Shown here one piece after another: positions 11,330-23,343 of a DNA stretch of 64,000 bases. The stretch covers positions 27,593,668 to 27,657,667 of the forward strand of contig NC_092569.1 of the NCBI RefSeq assembly GCF_037975245.1, given 5' to 3'. Positions within the stretch are counted from its first letter, which is position 1, and each line of letters opens with the position of its first letter. Made by a program: the position numbers and the translations under genes. Origin of the DNA: Apostichopus japonicus. Its lineage: Eukaryota; Echinodermata; Holothuroidea; Aspidochirotida; Stichopodidae. A model generated the notes under the pieces. That model was not told the origin of the DNA, ran no database searches, and was given only the letters and a program-made list of their open reading frames with translations.

Positions 11330-13294
11330 GTAGCTAGCTTGTACAGGGATTAAATACCAATGTAACACTTTGAACAAAAGAAAATATTTTTTATCACGAT
11401 GTTAGAAAAGAATAAAAGAAGAAAAACAAATTGCAAGCATGAAAGTGGTTTTATTGGTTTCCTATTGGAGAGATCTAAAGAAGATTAAATTCGATTAAAA
11501 GTTCACTGTTATTTAAACATACTAGGATTATTTAGAATAGATTTCTGATTCAAAAGGTTTTAGTATGTTTGATAGGCCGAGACCATTATAGGTCTCAACT
11601 CTCCAGAAATGAACAATATTTAATAAAATTTGTATCTCCAGAATATTTATACCTAGTTTTCTAGGAACATGATAAATCTCATCACGACAGTCATCAGATA
11701 TCCATGAATTATGATTCGTGTTTTCGTATCCACGGTATCATTTTCAAAAGCAAAGCTGTATAGTGGGTAACTTCATTTCTATGACATTGAAGATAATGTT
11801 AAATGCTATTTCATATGAGGGCATAAAAAACCATGACGTTTTTCATTTCCCATTGATTTTATTAATTTTTCCTTTATACATCTTTAGCTGAAATTAACCA
11901 AATGTAGACTACTCTTTCCTCGAGTAAACTGTTCCATTAAGTACTCTGTCGCCATTGACATGGTTAGTTGTTTCGTCTCACAGACATACGATCTTCTGGG
12001 TTGTCATATGAGCCTGGAATGCGCTCTACACCGAGTTGCATTTACACTGTAGTGAGATGGTTCTCTTAGAGCTGAAGATACAATGGTTTATAAAGTGAAT
12101 GTTTGGCAACCAGGAGAAATATCCCACACAGCAGTTCAGATCTGTTAAGGAATGTATAGGAGGTCTCATTTTCCGTTAAAGAATTTGCTAACGTAAAACA
12201 TCAAGATTGATGTTTTGAAAGAGGAGGAGGAGAAGGAGATGTTATTGAGACAGTTGTCGACTAGAAGTGATACGTCGGTAATGTAGGATGCCGTGAAGTA
12301 GTAATTATAACAGTGGCATACATACAATTGCCTGGATGTTACTTCATCAACACTTTGCCGTACCGGAAAATATCAACAAATTTACAGTGAGATTCGGGGT
12401 GGGGGGGGGGGTTTAAGCAGATTTACATTGAGTTGCGGATATTTTATAGTTACAAGAAATGAATTTTACTTGACTTTACAACATATTGTAAAACCTCTAG
12501 GCAATTAGCACACCTCCAGGTTGTTTAACACCCCCCCCCCGCCCCCCTACAATTTGCAGGTTTACATCTTTTTAGGGGATGGGCAGGATTTTAGCATACA
12601 CTGCATGTAAATGCAGTGCAATAACAAACACAGTAAGACAGTATTCTTTCTCAATAATGATCAGATGGTTTTGTGTCGTCTTTACCACTGCCTGAGCTCC
12701 GAGATAAAAATCATTTTTATTGACCAATATGACGCACAGCTGTTTTGAATCAAGTCAATTTTAAATCAGTTCGAGATTTCGATCACAGGTTTCTTTTTCT
12801 TCCATTTTGAAACGAGAGTTTGCTAGTTGCAATTACGATCGATGAAACGCCTAACATATTTGTGTGTGCAATCATCAATGGAGAAGGTCAATTTTTCAAT
12901 AAATTTCTCTTTTTCTTTTAACAGTCCAATATATAACAACACTGTTATGAACAATGTTCATGAGACCTTGTCGAGAATCCTACATTCTGTAGGAACAGAA
13001 ATAAGACAAAAGAATTAAAAAAAAAAAATATGATATCAAAAATGGACCCAAAGAAGTATGGAAGGCATGCTTTGACGATTCAATCTAGAAAAATACCATA
13101 GATATTAGATCACTTTTTAGCCTACCGGCAGTACTGTGACAATATATTAAAAGCTAATTCAAAAAACATTTAATTTACCATCTAAAAGTTAAATAAAACC
13201 TAATAACTATGAATATCCATCCATCGTTACCGAAACAAGTTCACAGTCAGTTAAGAAAGCTATTTACTGAACGGTGACCTACAATGATAACACT
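11330..13294. other. AT-rich flank, nothing recognised
   Basis: G/C-runs near 12400 and 12530. No gene feature found. Confidence 0.6.
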
Positions 13295-13300
13295 TTTATT
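13295..13300 (-). terminator. Candidate poly(A) signal AATAAA
   Basis: AATAAA on the minus strand, about 555 nt past the ARFGAP1 stop, followed by a moderately GT-containing stretch. It is not confirmed by any transcript evidence. Confidence 0.3.
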
Positions 13301-13851
13301 ATTATACAGAAAATTTGACCCTTTTTTCCCCCCCATTTTCATCACACAAACTTAATTAGATAAAAAATGGCAAATTACTGGTAAAAGTTAATGGCTTTTG
13401 AACAAGCATATTAAACAGCTAGGCTAGCACAAAACAATACTTGAGAGTACTCGGCTTGTTTTCTGCACAGCTGAGAAAAAGGTCTAAGAATTCTAAAATC
13501 TAATTCTTACACCCTTGACAAACACCAGATTGGTTGTCCTCTTTTTACAAAGCAAAGACATTCGCCGTCCGTCCGTCCATCCATTCGACTGCCTTTTTGC
13601 CGAAACCTCTAGAATGCCCAATTGGAGGAAAGTGACGGTGGCAGCAATCTTCAGGTGTGCAGCAATCTCACCGCTAATACGATGAGGTAAATGCATCATA
13701 GCTGACCATAGTTTAATGGACGACTCCTGATCGAAATAGATTCACGATCTTCAAGCAACCTCTCTGTCTACTTTGCATAAAATAAATAACCTTTATATTC
13801 TCTGTCCTCCATCTCCCTGGGTACGTCCTTAATTTAAGAGGCAGCTTGTCA
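13295..13851 (-). other. Presumed ARFGAP1 3'UTR
   Basis: Sequence after the TGA on the minus strand. The first hexamer I accept as a polyadenylation signal is AATAAA at 13300-13295 (minus strand). Others lie further downstream, so the 3' end is a guess. No other gene feature is seen in this stretch. Confidence 0.4.
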
Positions 13852-14053
13852 TCAATCAGCTTTGCTGCTCTTCATAACGGTGGCCGGTGTTCTGCCGACT
13901 TCCTTCTCCACCGCATCCCACGCTGCGTCGTCCCAACCTTCGGCATCGTCCCAGGTCTCTCCGAGCGAAGTCACCTTTTTCTCTGACTTTGAACTTTTGG
14001 TTGGCTTTGCTTTTTTGGTGGTCGATGCGGTGGACTTTCCATTAGAGGATTTG
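13852..14053 (-). CDS. ARFGAP1: ARFGAP1 exon h (terminal coding exon and stop)
   Basis: The acceptor is TTTTTACAG behind a good pyrimidine tract. The first base completes Asn, and 66 codons run to TGA at 13854-13852. The first part is lysine/serine-rich (KSSNGKSTASTTKKAKPTK), then comes an acidic tryptophan motif, ETWDDAEGWDDAAWDAVEK, and the protein ends VMKSSKAD. The tryptophan cluster is like the extreme C-terminus of vertebrate ARFGAP1, which ends around DEGWDNQNW, but here about 25 further residues follow it. The basic block and the extra tail look lineage-specific. The exon has a higher GC content than the surrounding DNA. Confidence 0.92.
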
Positions 14054-16019
14054 CTGTAAAAAGAAGCAACAGAGAGAGAAAGTTAAAAATGTCCAAGAGG
14101 AGACCTTAAACATGGAATTACTTTTCCATGTTCAGAAGAAGCAGGGCACCATTTTTTACAGTCGTCCGATCGTCCGAGACGACCAAACTCAGCTTTGGAG
14201 GTCAGCCAGTGGAAAAGCAGCTGTTTACAACAAATTTATTTTGCGTTGTTAACTAAATAACCCCAAATGGGTAAAATGATAAAATTGGTATCACCATCAC
14301 CTTGTTATTATTATTATTATTGAAATAAAAACATAGAAATAGTGGTAGGCCTATGATCCATCCAAAGGGATGTTTTAGTGGACATTTCTGTTCCCCCAGC
14401 CTACTCATCTCTCCTCCAGTGTACGTACATATGGGTTTTTCTTGGCTAAATTCTGCTACATTTCCCCAGACAACCAAATCTGATGCTTGGACGACCAAAT
14501 AGTCACACCTTCTTCGTCAGACATACAGCATAAAATCTTAACAATTTTCCCCGGAATAATATATATGGAAGATAGCACTGCTAGGAAGTCAGTAATCACA
14601 ACTCCACACATTATTATCTAATACCAAACTTGATACATGTTGCTTAATTCCTCAACATCTTTTCACTTCCCCCCTGAAATTTATAAGACCACAATGATTG
14701 AGTTAGATGTGTTAGTGTTAAAAAAAAAAGCCAAAACCCCAGTGTATCTGATATCAATACTACACTTATTAGGTATCAACATTTTGAAATGGCAAAAAAG
14801 TAATGTCCTGTAAAGATTGTCAGTTGTATGGACTTCCTAATACATGATCAGCAAATGCAATATAATAGTTACTACAAGCAAAGCACTTTTTTCCACCAGC
14901 ATCCAAAGATATATATATTTTTTTTAACCTTATAAGCAATCATTCCAAGCAAATTTAGAGGCTCCCACATAAATAGAATTGGAGCAGCCATTTCTAGGTT
15001 GATTTTCAAATATAAGTTTAAAATTTTGGAAAATTTCTGATTTCCTGTTTGCACGTGTATATATGTTTTTTTACTTCAATGGTCGAAAAGCATCTAGGCT
15101 TGAATAAACTTCATTTAGAGCTCCCCAATGAGTCTTCACTTTGGTTGTGAAACCTATTAACTAAGTATCTTGGTCTTAATTTATCTGCTCTTTGGAGTAA
15201 CAATTGGCCTGTTTGGTAAACTTGTCCTCCAAACACAGAAAGCTGGCTTCAATACTAACCTATTTTTCACCATTGTATACATCTTGAATCTGATCACAGT
15301 TCCAGGGAAAAATATTAAAACTATGCACAAACAATTTGAGAATGCACTACAAATGGAAACATGTATCATTACTGTTTTTCTATATAGTTTGTAGTGCCCA
15401 AAGAATAAACACTTTAAATGTTTCAGCAAATCACCTCTTAATAGTCTAACCTTTGGTTAAATCATTTATTCCTTATTTTATTAGCCATTAATACAATCAC
15501 TTTTCAAAATACTGTGTCGTCTCAGCCCCAAAGAAGAAATTGGGGTGGGCTGAGGGAAAAGGGCCCCTGCTTTACACAGAAGTGACCCCTGCTTTATACA
15601 GAAGTGGCCCTTGCCTGATACAGAAGTGGTCCCTGCTTTACACAGAGGTAGCCCCTGCTTTATACAGAAGTGGCCCCTACTTTATACAGAAGTGGCCCCT
15701 GCTTAACAGAGAGGTGGCCCCTGCTTTATACAAAAGTGGCCCCTGCTTTATACAGAAGTGGCCCCTGCTTAACAGAGAGGTGGCCCCTGCTTTATACAAA
15801 AGTGGCCCCTGCTTTATACAGAAGTGGCCCCTGCTTTACACAGAGGTGGCCCCTGCTTTATACAGAAGTGGCCCCTGCTTTATACAGAAGTGGTCCCTGC
15901 TTTACACAGAGGTGGCCCCTGCTTTATACAAAAAGGAGCCCCTGCTTTATACAGAAGTGGCCCCAGCTTTACAAGAGACCCACCAATGCTAAGAACTTTA
16001 GTCATGGGTAGTGGCTTAC
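14054..16019 (-). other. ARFGAP1 intron g-h
   Basis: An intron of about 2.0 kb. It holds the 22-bp minisatellite next to exon g and a short TTA run near 14304. Otherwise it is AT-rich DNA with no feature I can support. Confidence 0.85.
15562..15975. repeat. 22-bp minisatellite, about 19 copies
   Basis: Tandem copies of a unit close to GCTTTATACAGAAGTGGCCC plus CT, with scattered substitutions (TATACA/CACAGA, GAAG/GAGG). Because 22 is not a multiple of 3, the three plus frames rotate through the same three heptapeptides and stay open over long distances. The array is inside an intron of the minus-strand gene, 45 bp from the exon g donor. Confidence 0.95.
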
Positions 16020-16181
16020 TTATCACCAAAGTCAATTAGGAGATCATTCTGATTTCCCCAGTCTTCCCAACCCTCATCGTCGACATCACCGTCTTCGGGT
16101 ACCGTGGGATTGGTGTCCTTGGTTGGTTTGGTATCCCATCCGTCATTGTCCCAGTTGTTCCAATTATCATCTTCTGTACCC
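16020..16181 (-). CDS. ARFGAP1: ARFGAP1 exon g (tryptophan/acidic tail)
   Basis: Acceptor CTCCTAG and donor GTAAGC. One base completes Arg, followed by 53 codons and two bases of the next. The exon encodes repeated acidic tryptophan motifs: DDNWNNWDNDGW, then DEGWEDWGNQ, ending NDLLIDFGD. In vertebrate ARFGAP1 comparable W-x(n)-W motifs in an acidic context bind coatomer (delta-COP) and clathrin adaptors, so this segment is probably the coat-binding part. The LLIDF string resembles a clathrin-box or dileucine motif but does not fit the consensus exactly. The 22-bp minisatellite begins 45 bp downstream of the donor. Confidence 0.93.
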
Positions 16182-19044
16182 CTAGGAGATGAGGAGCCGT
16201 GACGAAGAAGAGGTGTATCACTTTGATCGAGGTCCAATAAACTGATTGTTATAAACATTGGTGGCAGCAGTGGGATGATGATGATGATGGACCATGGTGA
16301 CAGCAATAGCGTCAGCAGCATAAGGTTAAATGTTGGTGGCAGCAAATGGACGGTGACAGCAATGGTGATGGAGGCATAAATGGTTTAATGGCGAATGCCG
16401 GCGGGGCAAGATGGAGTGACAAAAATGGAGAATGAAGCGTGTTATTTGATACCACTATAAACCCCCAAAAACAAGACGAGAAGCATTAGGCATTAATCAT
16501 AAACTAATCATAAATATTAATACTTTGTTTAGAAAGAAAGCTGCTACAAAAATGTTAAAACAAAAGCTGGAAACAATCTGTTCTAAGTTTAGCCCACCAA
16601 AGATCTCACCAGGTAATATACAATAAGACAAACAAGGTTAACAGGTTTGCAAAATGAAAGAGGAAAAGCTAGCATGAAAATGAGTGGGACACCATATTTC
16701 AGTTCAATTAAATTCAATGACTACAGAATATCTAAATCAAAAGAGTAGTAACAAGCTGTAATCATAATAATCTGTCTATTTAGTTTAGATGATCTAGGCT
16801 ACTGTCAATATTGTGCAGCTTTGTTCAAAGTGACACAACATTAAGTAAATGTAACAAAATATGTCAAGATAAAAAAAAAAACGAGAGAAAAGAGGGGGAA
16901 AAAAAAAATCAGACACCTAAATCACGTCAGCTCTACAAACCATTTGAAAGTTAAAAACATGAAACTATGCTTTGGTATTTAAAAAAAAAGAAGAAGAAAT
17001 TTCTCTTGTTTCTAGAGAATTTTTTTAGAAACTTCACACAATCCTTGTCACATGTTACAGCATATATATGTATGTAGGTTAACAGCTCTCTTTTCTCAAT
17101 CATGTTCATGAAACAACAGAAAAACAGGAAGAGGAGGAAGAAAGAACAGTGAACCTATCCTGTTTTCTCTTGTTTACAAAACACATGTAATATACACTAC
17201 AGAATTGTTAAAAACAAGATGTTCAGGGTGATCCCATCCATGTAACACGACAACCTCCATGGAGTGAGTGATCAGTAATCTTTAATATATAATAGCTCAC
17301 AGAGCTTCAAGTCATCATAACATAATCCCTTACAGAGCTCCTCTAAATTGACATTGTTAATTTACACGGGATGAGGCACTTAGCTCAAAATAATAGAATT
17401 GCACTTTAGAAAACCTCAGGGAAGTGGTTAAAATGCAGAGAAGGCTCATCAGAGTCAATCGGCAGTTAACAGGGATTTACGAGCCAGCCGTGACTCTTGC
17501 GATGCCGTTTTCTTGTGTTTTGTTTCTTTTCATTTCTGTCTTTTCTCATATACGTAAGATACAGATGGACTGGAGTAAACATGAAATCCGACCCAAAGAA
17601 AATGGAGACGGCGTAAATTTGTGGAACTGTCACAGGCCTAGTTTCGACGGATAATACTAATCTAAGTAAATTACCGATTATTGCAAGTCGATGAGAGAAG
17701 AGAAATGCCACGGCAATTACAAATAAGACAGATGGCAGAGAAATGAGTTATAAATTATCTTCTCCACAAAACCAAAAAAAAGAAAGAACATACACAGACA
17801 CAAACAAGCAAAGTTTAATGATGCTAAATTTGTCTCCAAGCCATAAATTGCACACTGAGATATTCTATTTCTCCCCCCCCCCCCCTAAAGTTGGAAGAAG
17901 AAAAAGCTGAAGAAGAGAAATAAAAGACTATCCCCAAAATTGCTCCAAAGCCTTTCCCCGATACAAACAGAATTGCTTCAAAAAAAAAGAGCAGGAAATA
18001 AATGTGTGTCCGAGTATACAGCTTGTGTGTCTGAGTATATATAGTTTGTATTCAGAATATAAAGAAACGCATAACCAAACAAACAGACCAACAACGATTA
18101 GGCATGTCCCTCTCTAATCGAACGAGCTGAATAGCACAGTCAAATGAAATGGTAAGTACTAAAGGTGATACATTTAATTTCTAGGTTTTTTTTAACCTCT
18201 CATGGTTTATTCATGAACCAGACATGATTTAACTCCTTGCATGCACTCTCAGAAGAAAGAGCTTAACTTTGTCATTCCAAATTTTGAAGGCACAAAATGT
18301 GACTAGCCTTTGGACTGAAATATTTGGGTGTAAATTGATCCATCTCAAAGTTATAAAGAAAATACACAGCTTCCGTTTATCAAGCTGCCAAACAACTTGC
18401 ATCTACTGTTACCTCGATACCCGCTGACTCGGGCTTGGACACCAGGCATAATGAGCATCAGACTTGAAGCTAGTTAAACTGTCAGCGCTGATTACTAACA
18501 TCCTGCTCTAAATGCTCCCAGGAAGAAGGGATGAATTAACAGATTTATAAATTTGTTTCCCCAAGTTTTTTGTTTCTAATATTTTGGTCATACCAAGAAA
18601 AAGTCAAACTTCATTGTAAAACAGGTAGTAGTAATTTAAAAAAACTTTGTTCAGTGTTTTAAATTTGGCTTCCAAATGACTTGATAAATAGACAATGAAA
18701 ATGTTAGTGACAGATGAGGACACAGCTCTAATAAGCATTTTTTTTCATCACAAACTCTTATTACAGTAAGACACTTCTATATTTTGTTTTTGTTTTTGAC
18801 TGGTATTAAAGGCAATTAAGACCTTAAATCTTACATCTTAAAGATTACATCTAGTGTGTTGAATTTACTTGAGTCAACTTTTATCAACTGTATGTCTACG
18901 CTGAGGTGTTTTTTTGAGACAGCAAGAAGAAAAAAAAAAGAAAAGCATTCAAAAAGTAAAATGAAGCCTTCACATGTGTCATGAGGATCCAAGGTGAGCA
19001 TTTCAATTTTGCTAGCCGACGCTGTTTCGACTATTGCTTCCTAC
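16182..19044 (-). other. ARFGAP1 intron f-g
   Basis: An intron of about 2.9 kb, AT-rich, with several A-runs. A 76-codon open stretch on the plus strand at 17424-17654 lies in a locally more GC-balanced patch, but I recognise nothing in it. Confidence 0.85.
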
Positions 19045-19202
19045 CTGGAACTTTCCTCCGTTGTAGCCTTAGCTTTGGATGAGCCGGTCATGAGGGGCAT
19101 GTCCTGGTACGAAGAGTTCAGTGTTTCATCCTCCTCTTGCCTGGTATCCTCTGAGAGTGACGAAGTCAAATCTTTCCAGCCTTTAGCAGTTGAACTCGCC
19201 AC
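19045..19202 (-). CDS. ARFGAP1: ARFGAP1 exon f (rest of ALPS2, Ser/Thr linker)
   Basis: Acceptor CTGCAG and donor CAG|GTAGGA. It starts in phase 0 and ends two bases into a codon. The start, VASSTAKGWKDLTSSLSE, matches vertebrate VQGVGSKGWRDVTTFFSGK, the hydrophobic end of the second ALPS motif. The invariant GW pair is present. A polar, acidic stretch follows (DTRQEEDETLNSSYQDMP), where vertebrates have the SYQN box, and then a Ser/Lys/Thr-rich segment. A 53-bp minisatellite starts roughly 75 bp upstream of the acceptor (from about 19278), which leaves little room for an ordinary branch-point region. Confidence 0.95.
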
Positions 19203-21601
19203 CTGCAGAAACATATGAGACACATTTAAGGAGTTAGTTAGAGTCATCGCCAGACTTGTAGGAAGAGTAAAACATCAGGAGTATGAGTACGAGTAGAATT
19301 CTCATTGGTGTGAGTACAAGTACAACAGCATGGGTATGAGTGCAAGTAGAATTAACCTTGGTATGAGTACAACTACAACAGCATGGGTATGAGTACAAGT
19401 AGAAATCTCCTTGGTGTGAGTACAAGTACAACAGCATGGGTATGAGTACAAGTAGAATTCCCCTTGGTATGAGCACAACTACAACAGCATGGGTATGAGT
19501 ACAAGTAGAATTAACCTTGCTTGTACAACAGCATGGGTATGACAAGAAGTAGAATTCTCCTTGGTATGAGTACAAGTACAACAGCATGGGTATGAGTACG
19601 AGTAGAATTCTCCTTGCTGCGAGTACAAGTACAACAGCATGGGTATCAGCACAAGTAGAATTAACCTTGGTATGAGTACAACTACAGCAGCATGGGTATC
19701 AGCACAAGTAGAATTCCCCTTGGTGTGAGTAGAAGTACAACAGCATGGGTATCAGCACAAGTAGAATTCCCCTTGGTGTGAGTAGAAGTACAACAGCATG
19801 GGTATCAGCACAAGTAGAATTCCCCTTGGTATGAGTACAACTACAACAGCATAGGTATCAGCACAAGTAGAATTCCCCTTGGTATGAGTAGAAGTACAAC
19901 AGCATGGGTATCAGCACAAGTAGAATTCCCCTTGGTATGAGTACAACTACAGCAGCATGGGTATGAGTACAAGTAGAATTCTCCTTGGTATGAGTACAAC
20001 TACAGCAGCATGGGTATCAGCACAAGTAGAATTCCCCTTGGTATGAGTACAACTACAGCAGCATGGGTATGAGTACAAGTAAAATTCTCCTTGGTATGAG
20101 TACAACTACAGCAGCATGGGTATGAGTACAAGTAGAAATCTCTTTGCTAAGAGTACAACTACAGCAGCATGGGTATGAGAACAAGTAGAAATCTCTTTGC
20201 TAAGAGTACAACTACAGCAGCATGGGTATGATTACAAGTTGAATTCTCCTTGGTGTGAATACGAGTACAACAGCATGGGTATCAGCACAAGTAGAATTCC
20301 CCTTGGTATGAGTACAACTACAGCAGCATGGGTATGAGTACAAGTAGAATTCTCCTTGGTGTGTGTACAAGTACAACAGCATTTGTATGAGTACAAGTAG
20401 AATTAACCTTGCTTGTACAACAGCATGGGTAAGACAAGAAGTAGAATTCTGCTTGGTTAGAGTAAGAGTACACTACTATCAGGCTAAGTACCAGTACTTA
20501 CTTAAATATTGCATCTTAATATCAGACAAGTTTATATCTGTATACTAGATTTCAAAATGCTCTAAGTACTGTATATATGTGATTGAATACAAAATCCATG
20601 ATGAGCAGGGTACAATAAGTATAAGTACAGGTACTTATATATGCTAGAATACAATTACTACTATGTATTACTATAGACTAACTAGAAATCTGGTCATAAC
20701 TGGGAAAAAATCAATTTGTTCTCACTTCAGTGCAGATTGCGTTATCAAATATAGTCAAAAGTCTTCTTCATGTAACGTTATGCTATGACCTGATTCCTAT
20801 CATAAAATTACGTTATCAGCATTATTCAGGATAATGTGTCATCTTTTAAGCAGTTCTCAGATTAGAACTCGGATAGTATCTGTGTAAAGACTTTCATTAC
20901 GTGTGATAATGTGACTGTAGGTATAGGTATGTAACACATGTCTGTACAGTTCAGACTAATACATGTATGTAGTATAACACACTGTAAACGATCTTTGTAG
21001 ATGATTTACCACCTGGGTCTGTCTCTCGTTGGGATGATGAGGGGAAATATTTTAAATCTAACTCGTAGCGAAGGACGTTGCAATAACAATGGTCGTGCAC
21101 TTTCACTTTCAATAAACTAACCAAAGAAAACATAGTCACAAAAATTTTATCCAGGGACTTGGTTTGGACCTGGGGAATAATCCTGTCGGGCGCATATTTG
21201 AGTATTAAAGGGTGTAAACATCATATCATCCCGTCGTACCGCCGAACGACCTGACTTGAATCATTAACATTTACCTCTCTACTTCTCAGAATTTGTTGAA
21301 TAACTATCTATGTAGAACATAGTACGGTGTGGTTGTAAATAATTTGCTCATTCTCTAGAGGCAATTGGTAAAAGAATGACCCCATTTTGATAAATGCAAC
21401 TTATATATAGTCTGCAATAGCATTGCCACCAAAATGACTTTGAAAGTGGAAGACACAGTTTTCACAATCAAACAGCTCATTTTGTTTTTCTTTACTTGAG
21501 ATTCAGGGTAATGATAGGGTGCATATCAATTCAACTGTAAAACTTATGTGCAAAAATCAGACTAAAATACTCGGAAAGTATGTACGAGTAATGTTATTTA
21601 C
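19203..21601 (-). other. ARFGAP1 intron e-f
   Basis: An intron of about 2.4 kb, half of which is the 53-bp minisatellite. The rest (20470-21601) shows no recognisable feature. Confidence 0.85.
19278..20470. repeat. 53-bp minisatellite, about 22 copies
   Basis: The unit contains GAGTACAAGTAGAATT, CTCCTTGGTATGAG and CAGCAGCATGGGTATGAG. Copies differ by subtypes (GTACAACTACAGCAGC against GTACAAGTACAACAGC; TATGAGTAC against TATCAGCAC), which occur in blocks. That pattern suggests expansion of multi-unit segments. The array ends about 75 bp from the exon f acceptor. Confidence 0.95.
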
Positions 21602-21718
21602 TTTGGAAGCCCAACTTTTGGTGCCCGTAGATAGATCTGATAGAAGCGTTCCTTCATTCATCTTGCTTCTGGTTGGTTGGAGAACATTCTCATTCATTCG
21701 GGCTGCATACTCTTGTGT
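21602..21718 (-). CDS. ARFGAP1: ARFGAP1 exon e (between ALPS1 and ALPS2)
   Basis: A 117-nt exon, phase 0 at both ends, with acceptor CACACAG and donor AAA|GTAAAT. It encodes 39 residues starting TQEYAARMNENVLQPTRSK and continuing MNEGTLLSDLSTGTKSWASK. This matches vertebrate ASELGHSLNENVLKPAQEK followed by VKEGKIFDDVSSGVSQLASK. The conserved NENVLxP box is intact. The second half opens ALPS2, with leucines, tryptophan and small polar residues. The acceptor tract is weak because TG repeats interrupt the pyrimidines. Confidence 0.95.
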
Positions 21719-22841
21719 CTGTGTGTCAAAAAATAAATGAAACAGAAAAAAAATATATTATTGACCAAAAGCAAGATGAAAGTCAAATACTTTAACGAAG
21801 AAACCTGACCCGACTTTGAATGTTAGACATGGCCTTACATGAATGAACAGTACGGTGCATTGGTTTATAGATCATGTGTCTACTGTACCTTAATTACAAT
21901 CACTGCAATCTTGGTTACAAAAATATGAAAGAGATTCTTTAAATATATTTAAAATGACTGAAGATTGTGGATCGGGTGGCAATCGGAACTGAGTGAAGTT
22001 TTTACACGGATTCCGTATTTCTATTTTATGAATTTGGAAAATGGAGTTGTGAATGTGCTTTATCACCATGGTAATGTACTGCAGTAGTTTTCAAACCGAT
22101 AACGCCCTCTCTCTCGATGTTGAGTGAGTGGTCAGATACTGATCTTCATACATGTATATACAGTATGTTAGATGAGGGGGGGGAGGGGGGATGTTATCTG
22201 GAGGTCCTGTAGCAGAAGTGGGAAGTCTGGCAACTACAAACTGTTGTTTTTCTCCTCAAAAAGAGCCGAATTGATACATACTGTAAACACCTGCACTCAT
22301 CCATGACCGACAGATGAACCATTGGTGGGGGCTTTAAATACAAAGTTATACCTCGGGTTCTCAATAAGTCGAGAGCACTGGTCACAGTGGTCAGTACTAA
22401 ACCCAAAGCCAACCTGCAAAGGATTTCAGTCTACTCTGCAAAAACGTATGGGTCCACAATCTTGCACCGACCCGGTTAACATTGCCTCCTTTTTGGCCTC
22501 ATGAGGCACCTAGCTGACCTACTGTACCCTGTACGCTTGCTTGCTCAATCTTGATTGAACTCAGTAGTGAAAGATTGCTTCTCTCAGGTTGTTTGCGTAC
22601 TTGAGCCGATGCTTTCATCTGGCCCCCTTGTGCTAAATTGAGATCCCAATTAATATTTTAAAGCACTACTAGAAGACTTTTCAAATACAGTACTTGAGAT
22701 TTAATCAAATAAAAGCTAAAAGGAAATGATAGATAGCCCAAAACTTACAGGTTTGGGTTTTTATGAACGACGATACTACCTCTCTCCAACTACACTAACG
22801 CGTCTTGGTAGACTAGGAAAGTGCGTTTGTGTAGTTATTAT

Positions 22842-22940
22842 TTATTATTATTATTATCATGGTTCCTTATATATAGAGCAGATACTATAACATATTCATA
22901 TGCGCTTTACATGATGAAGATTAAAACAATAATAAGAAAG
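22842..22940 (-). repeat. Possible 3' tail of a non-LTR retroelement
   Basis: Read on the minus strand, TGTAAAGCGCATATGAA is followed some 40 bp later by a run of ATT trinucleotides. This resembles the 3' end of CR1/Jockey-like elements (a GCGCT box and then ATT repeats). No coding part is left. Confidence 0.3.
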
Positions 22941-23035
22941 AATTAAAAAAAAATCAAGTTAAATTAAGTTAATAAAAAATAGAGTTGGAGAGAGGTAAGA
23001 GAGGAGTGAAGTAAATGCAGTGTACTGTACTCTGT

Positions 23036-23343
23036 GATAGGGGAGACATAGTTCTGACATTACTGGATAATATTGTCTGTTACGTGCATGTAAGACTATT
23101 TGCCCCTCTATTATGATTTCCAGCTTTTCAGTTTTCCATGATACTGAAGGTTAAAATATCGTGGTTGCCTAGGGATGGACTATGTCCCTGATAGGGGAGA
23201 CATAGTTCTGACATTACTGGATAATATTGTCTGTTACGTGCATGTAAGACTATTTGCCCCTCTATTATGATTTCCAGTTTTTCAGTTTTCCATGATACTG
23301 AAGGTTAAAATATCGTGGTAGCCTAGGGATGGACTATGTCCCC
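23036..23343. repeat. 154-bp tandem duplication
   Basis: Two head-to-tail copies of 154 bp (23036-23189 and 23190-23343), each starting GATAGGGGAGACATAG and ending near GGATGGACTATGTCCC. They differ at only a few bases, so the duplication is recent. A poly-C run follows the second copy. Confidence 0.95.

Noticed and set aside
15540-16011. 150- and 113-codon plus-strand open frames
   Set aside because: They are translations of the 22-bp minisatellite inside an ARFGAP1 intron, with no independent coding evidence.
17424-17711. Overlapping 76- and 81-codon frames on both strands
   Set aside because: Somewhat coding-like composition, but both strands are open, there are no good splice sites and no family is recognised.
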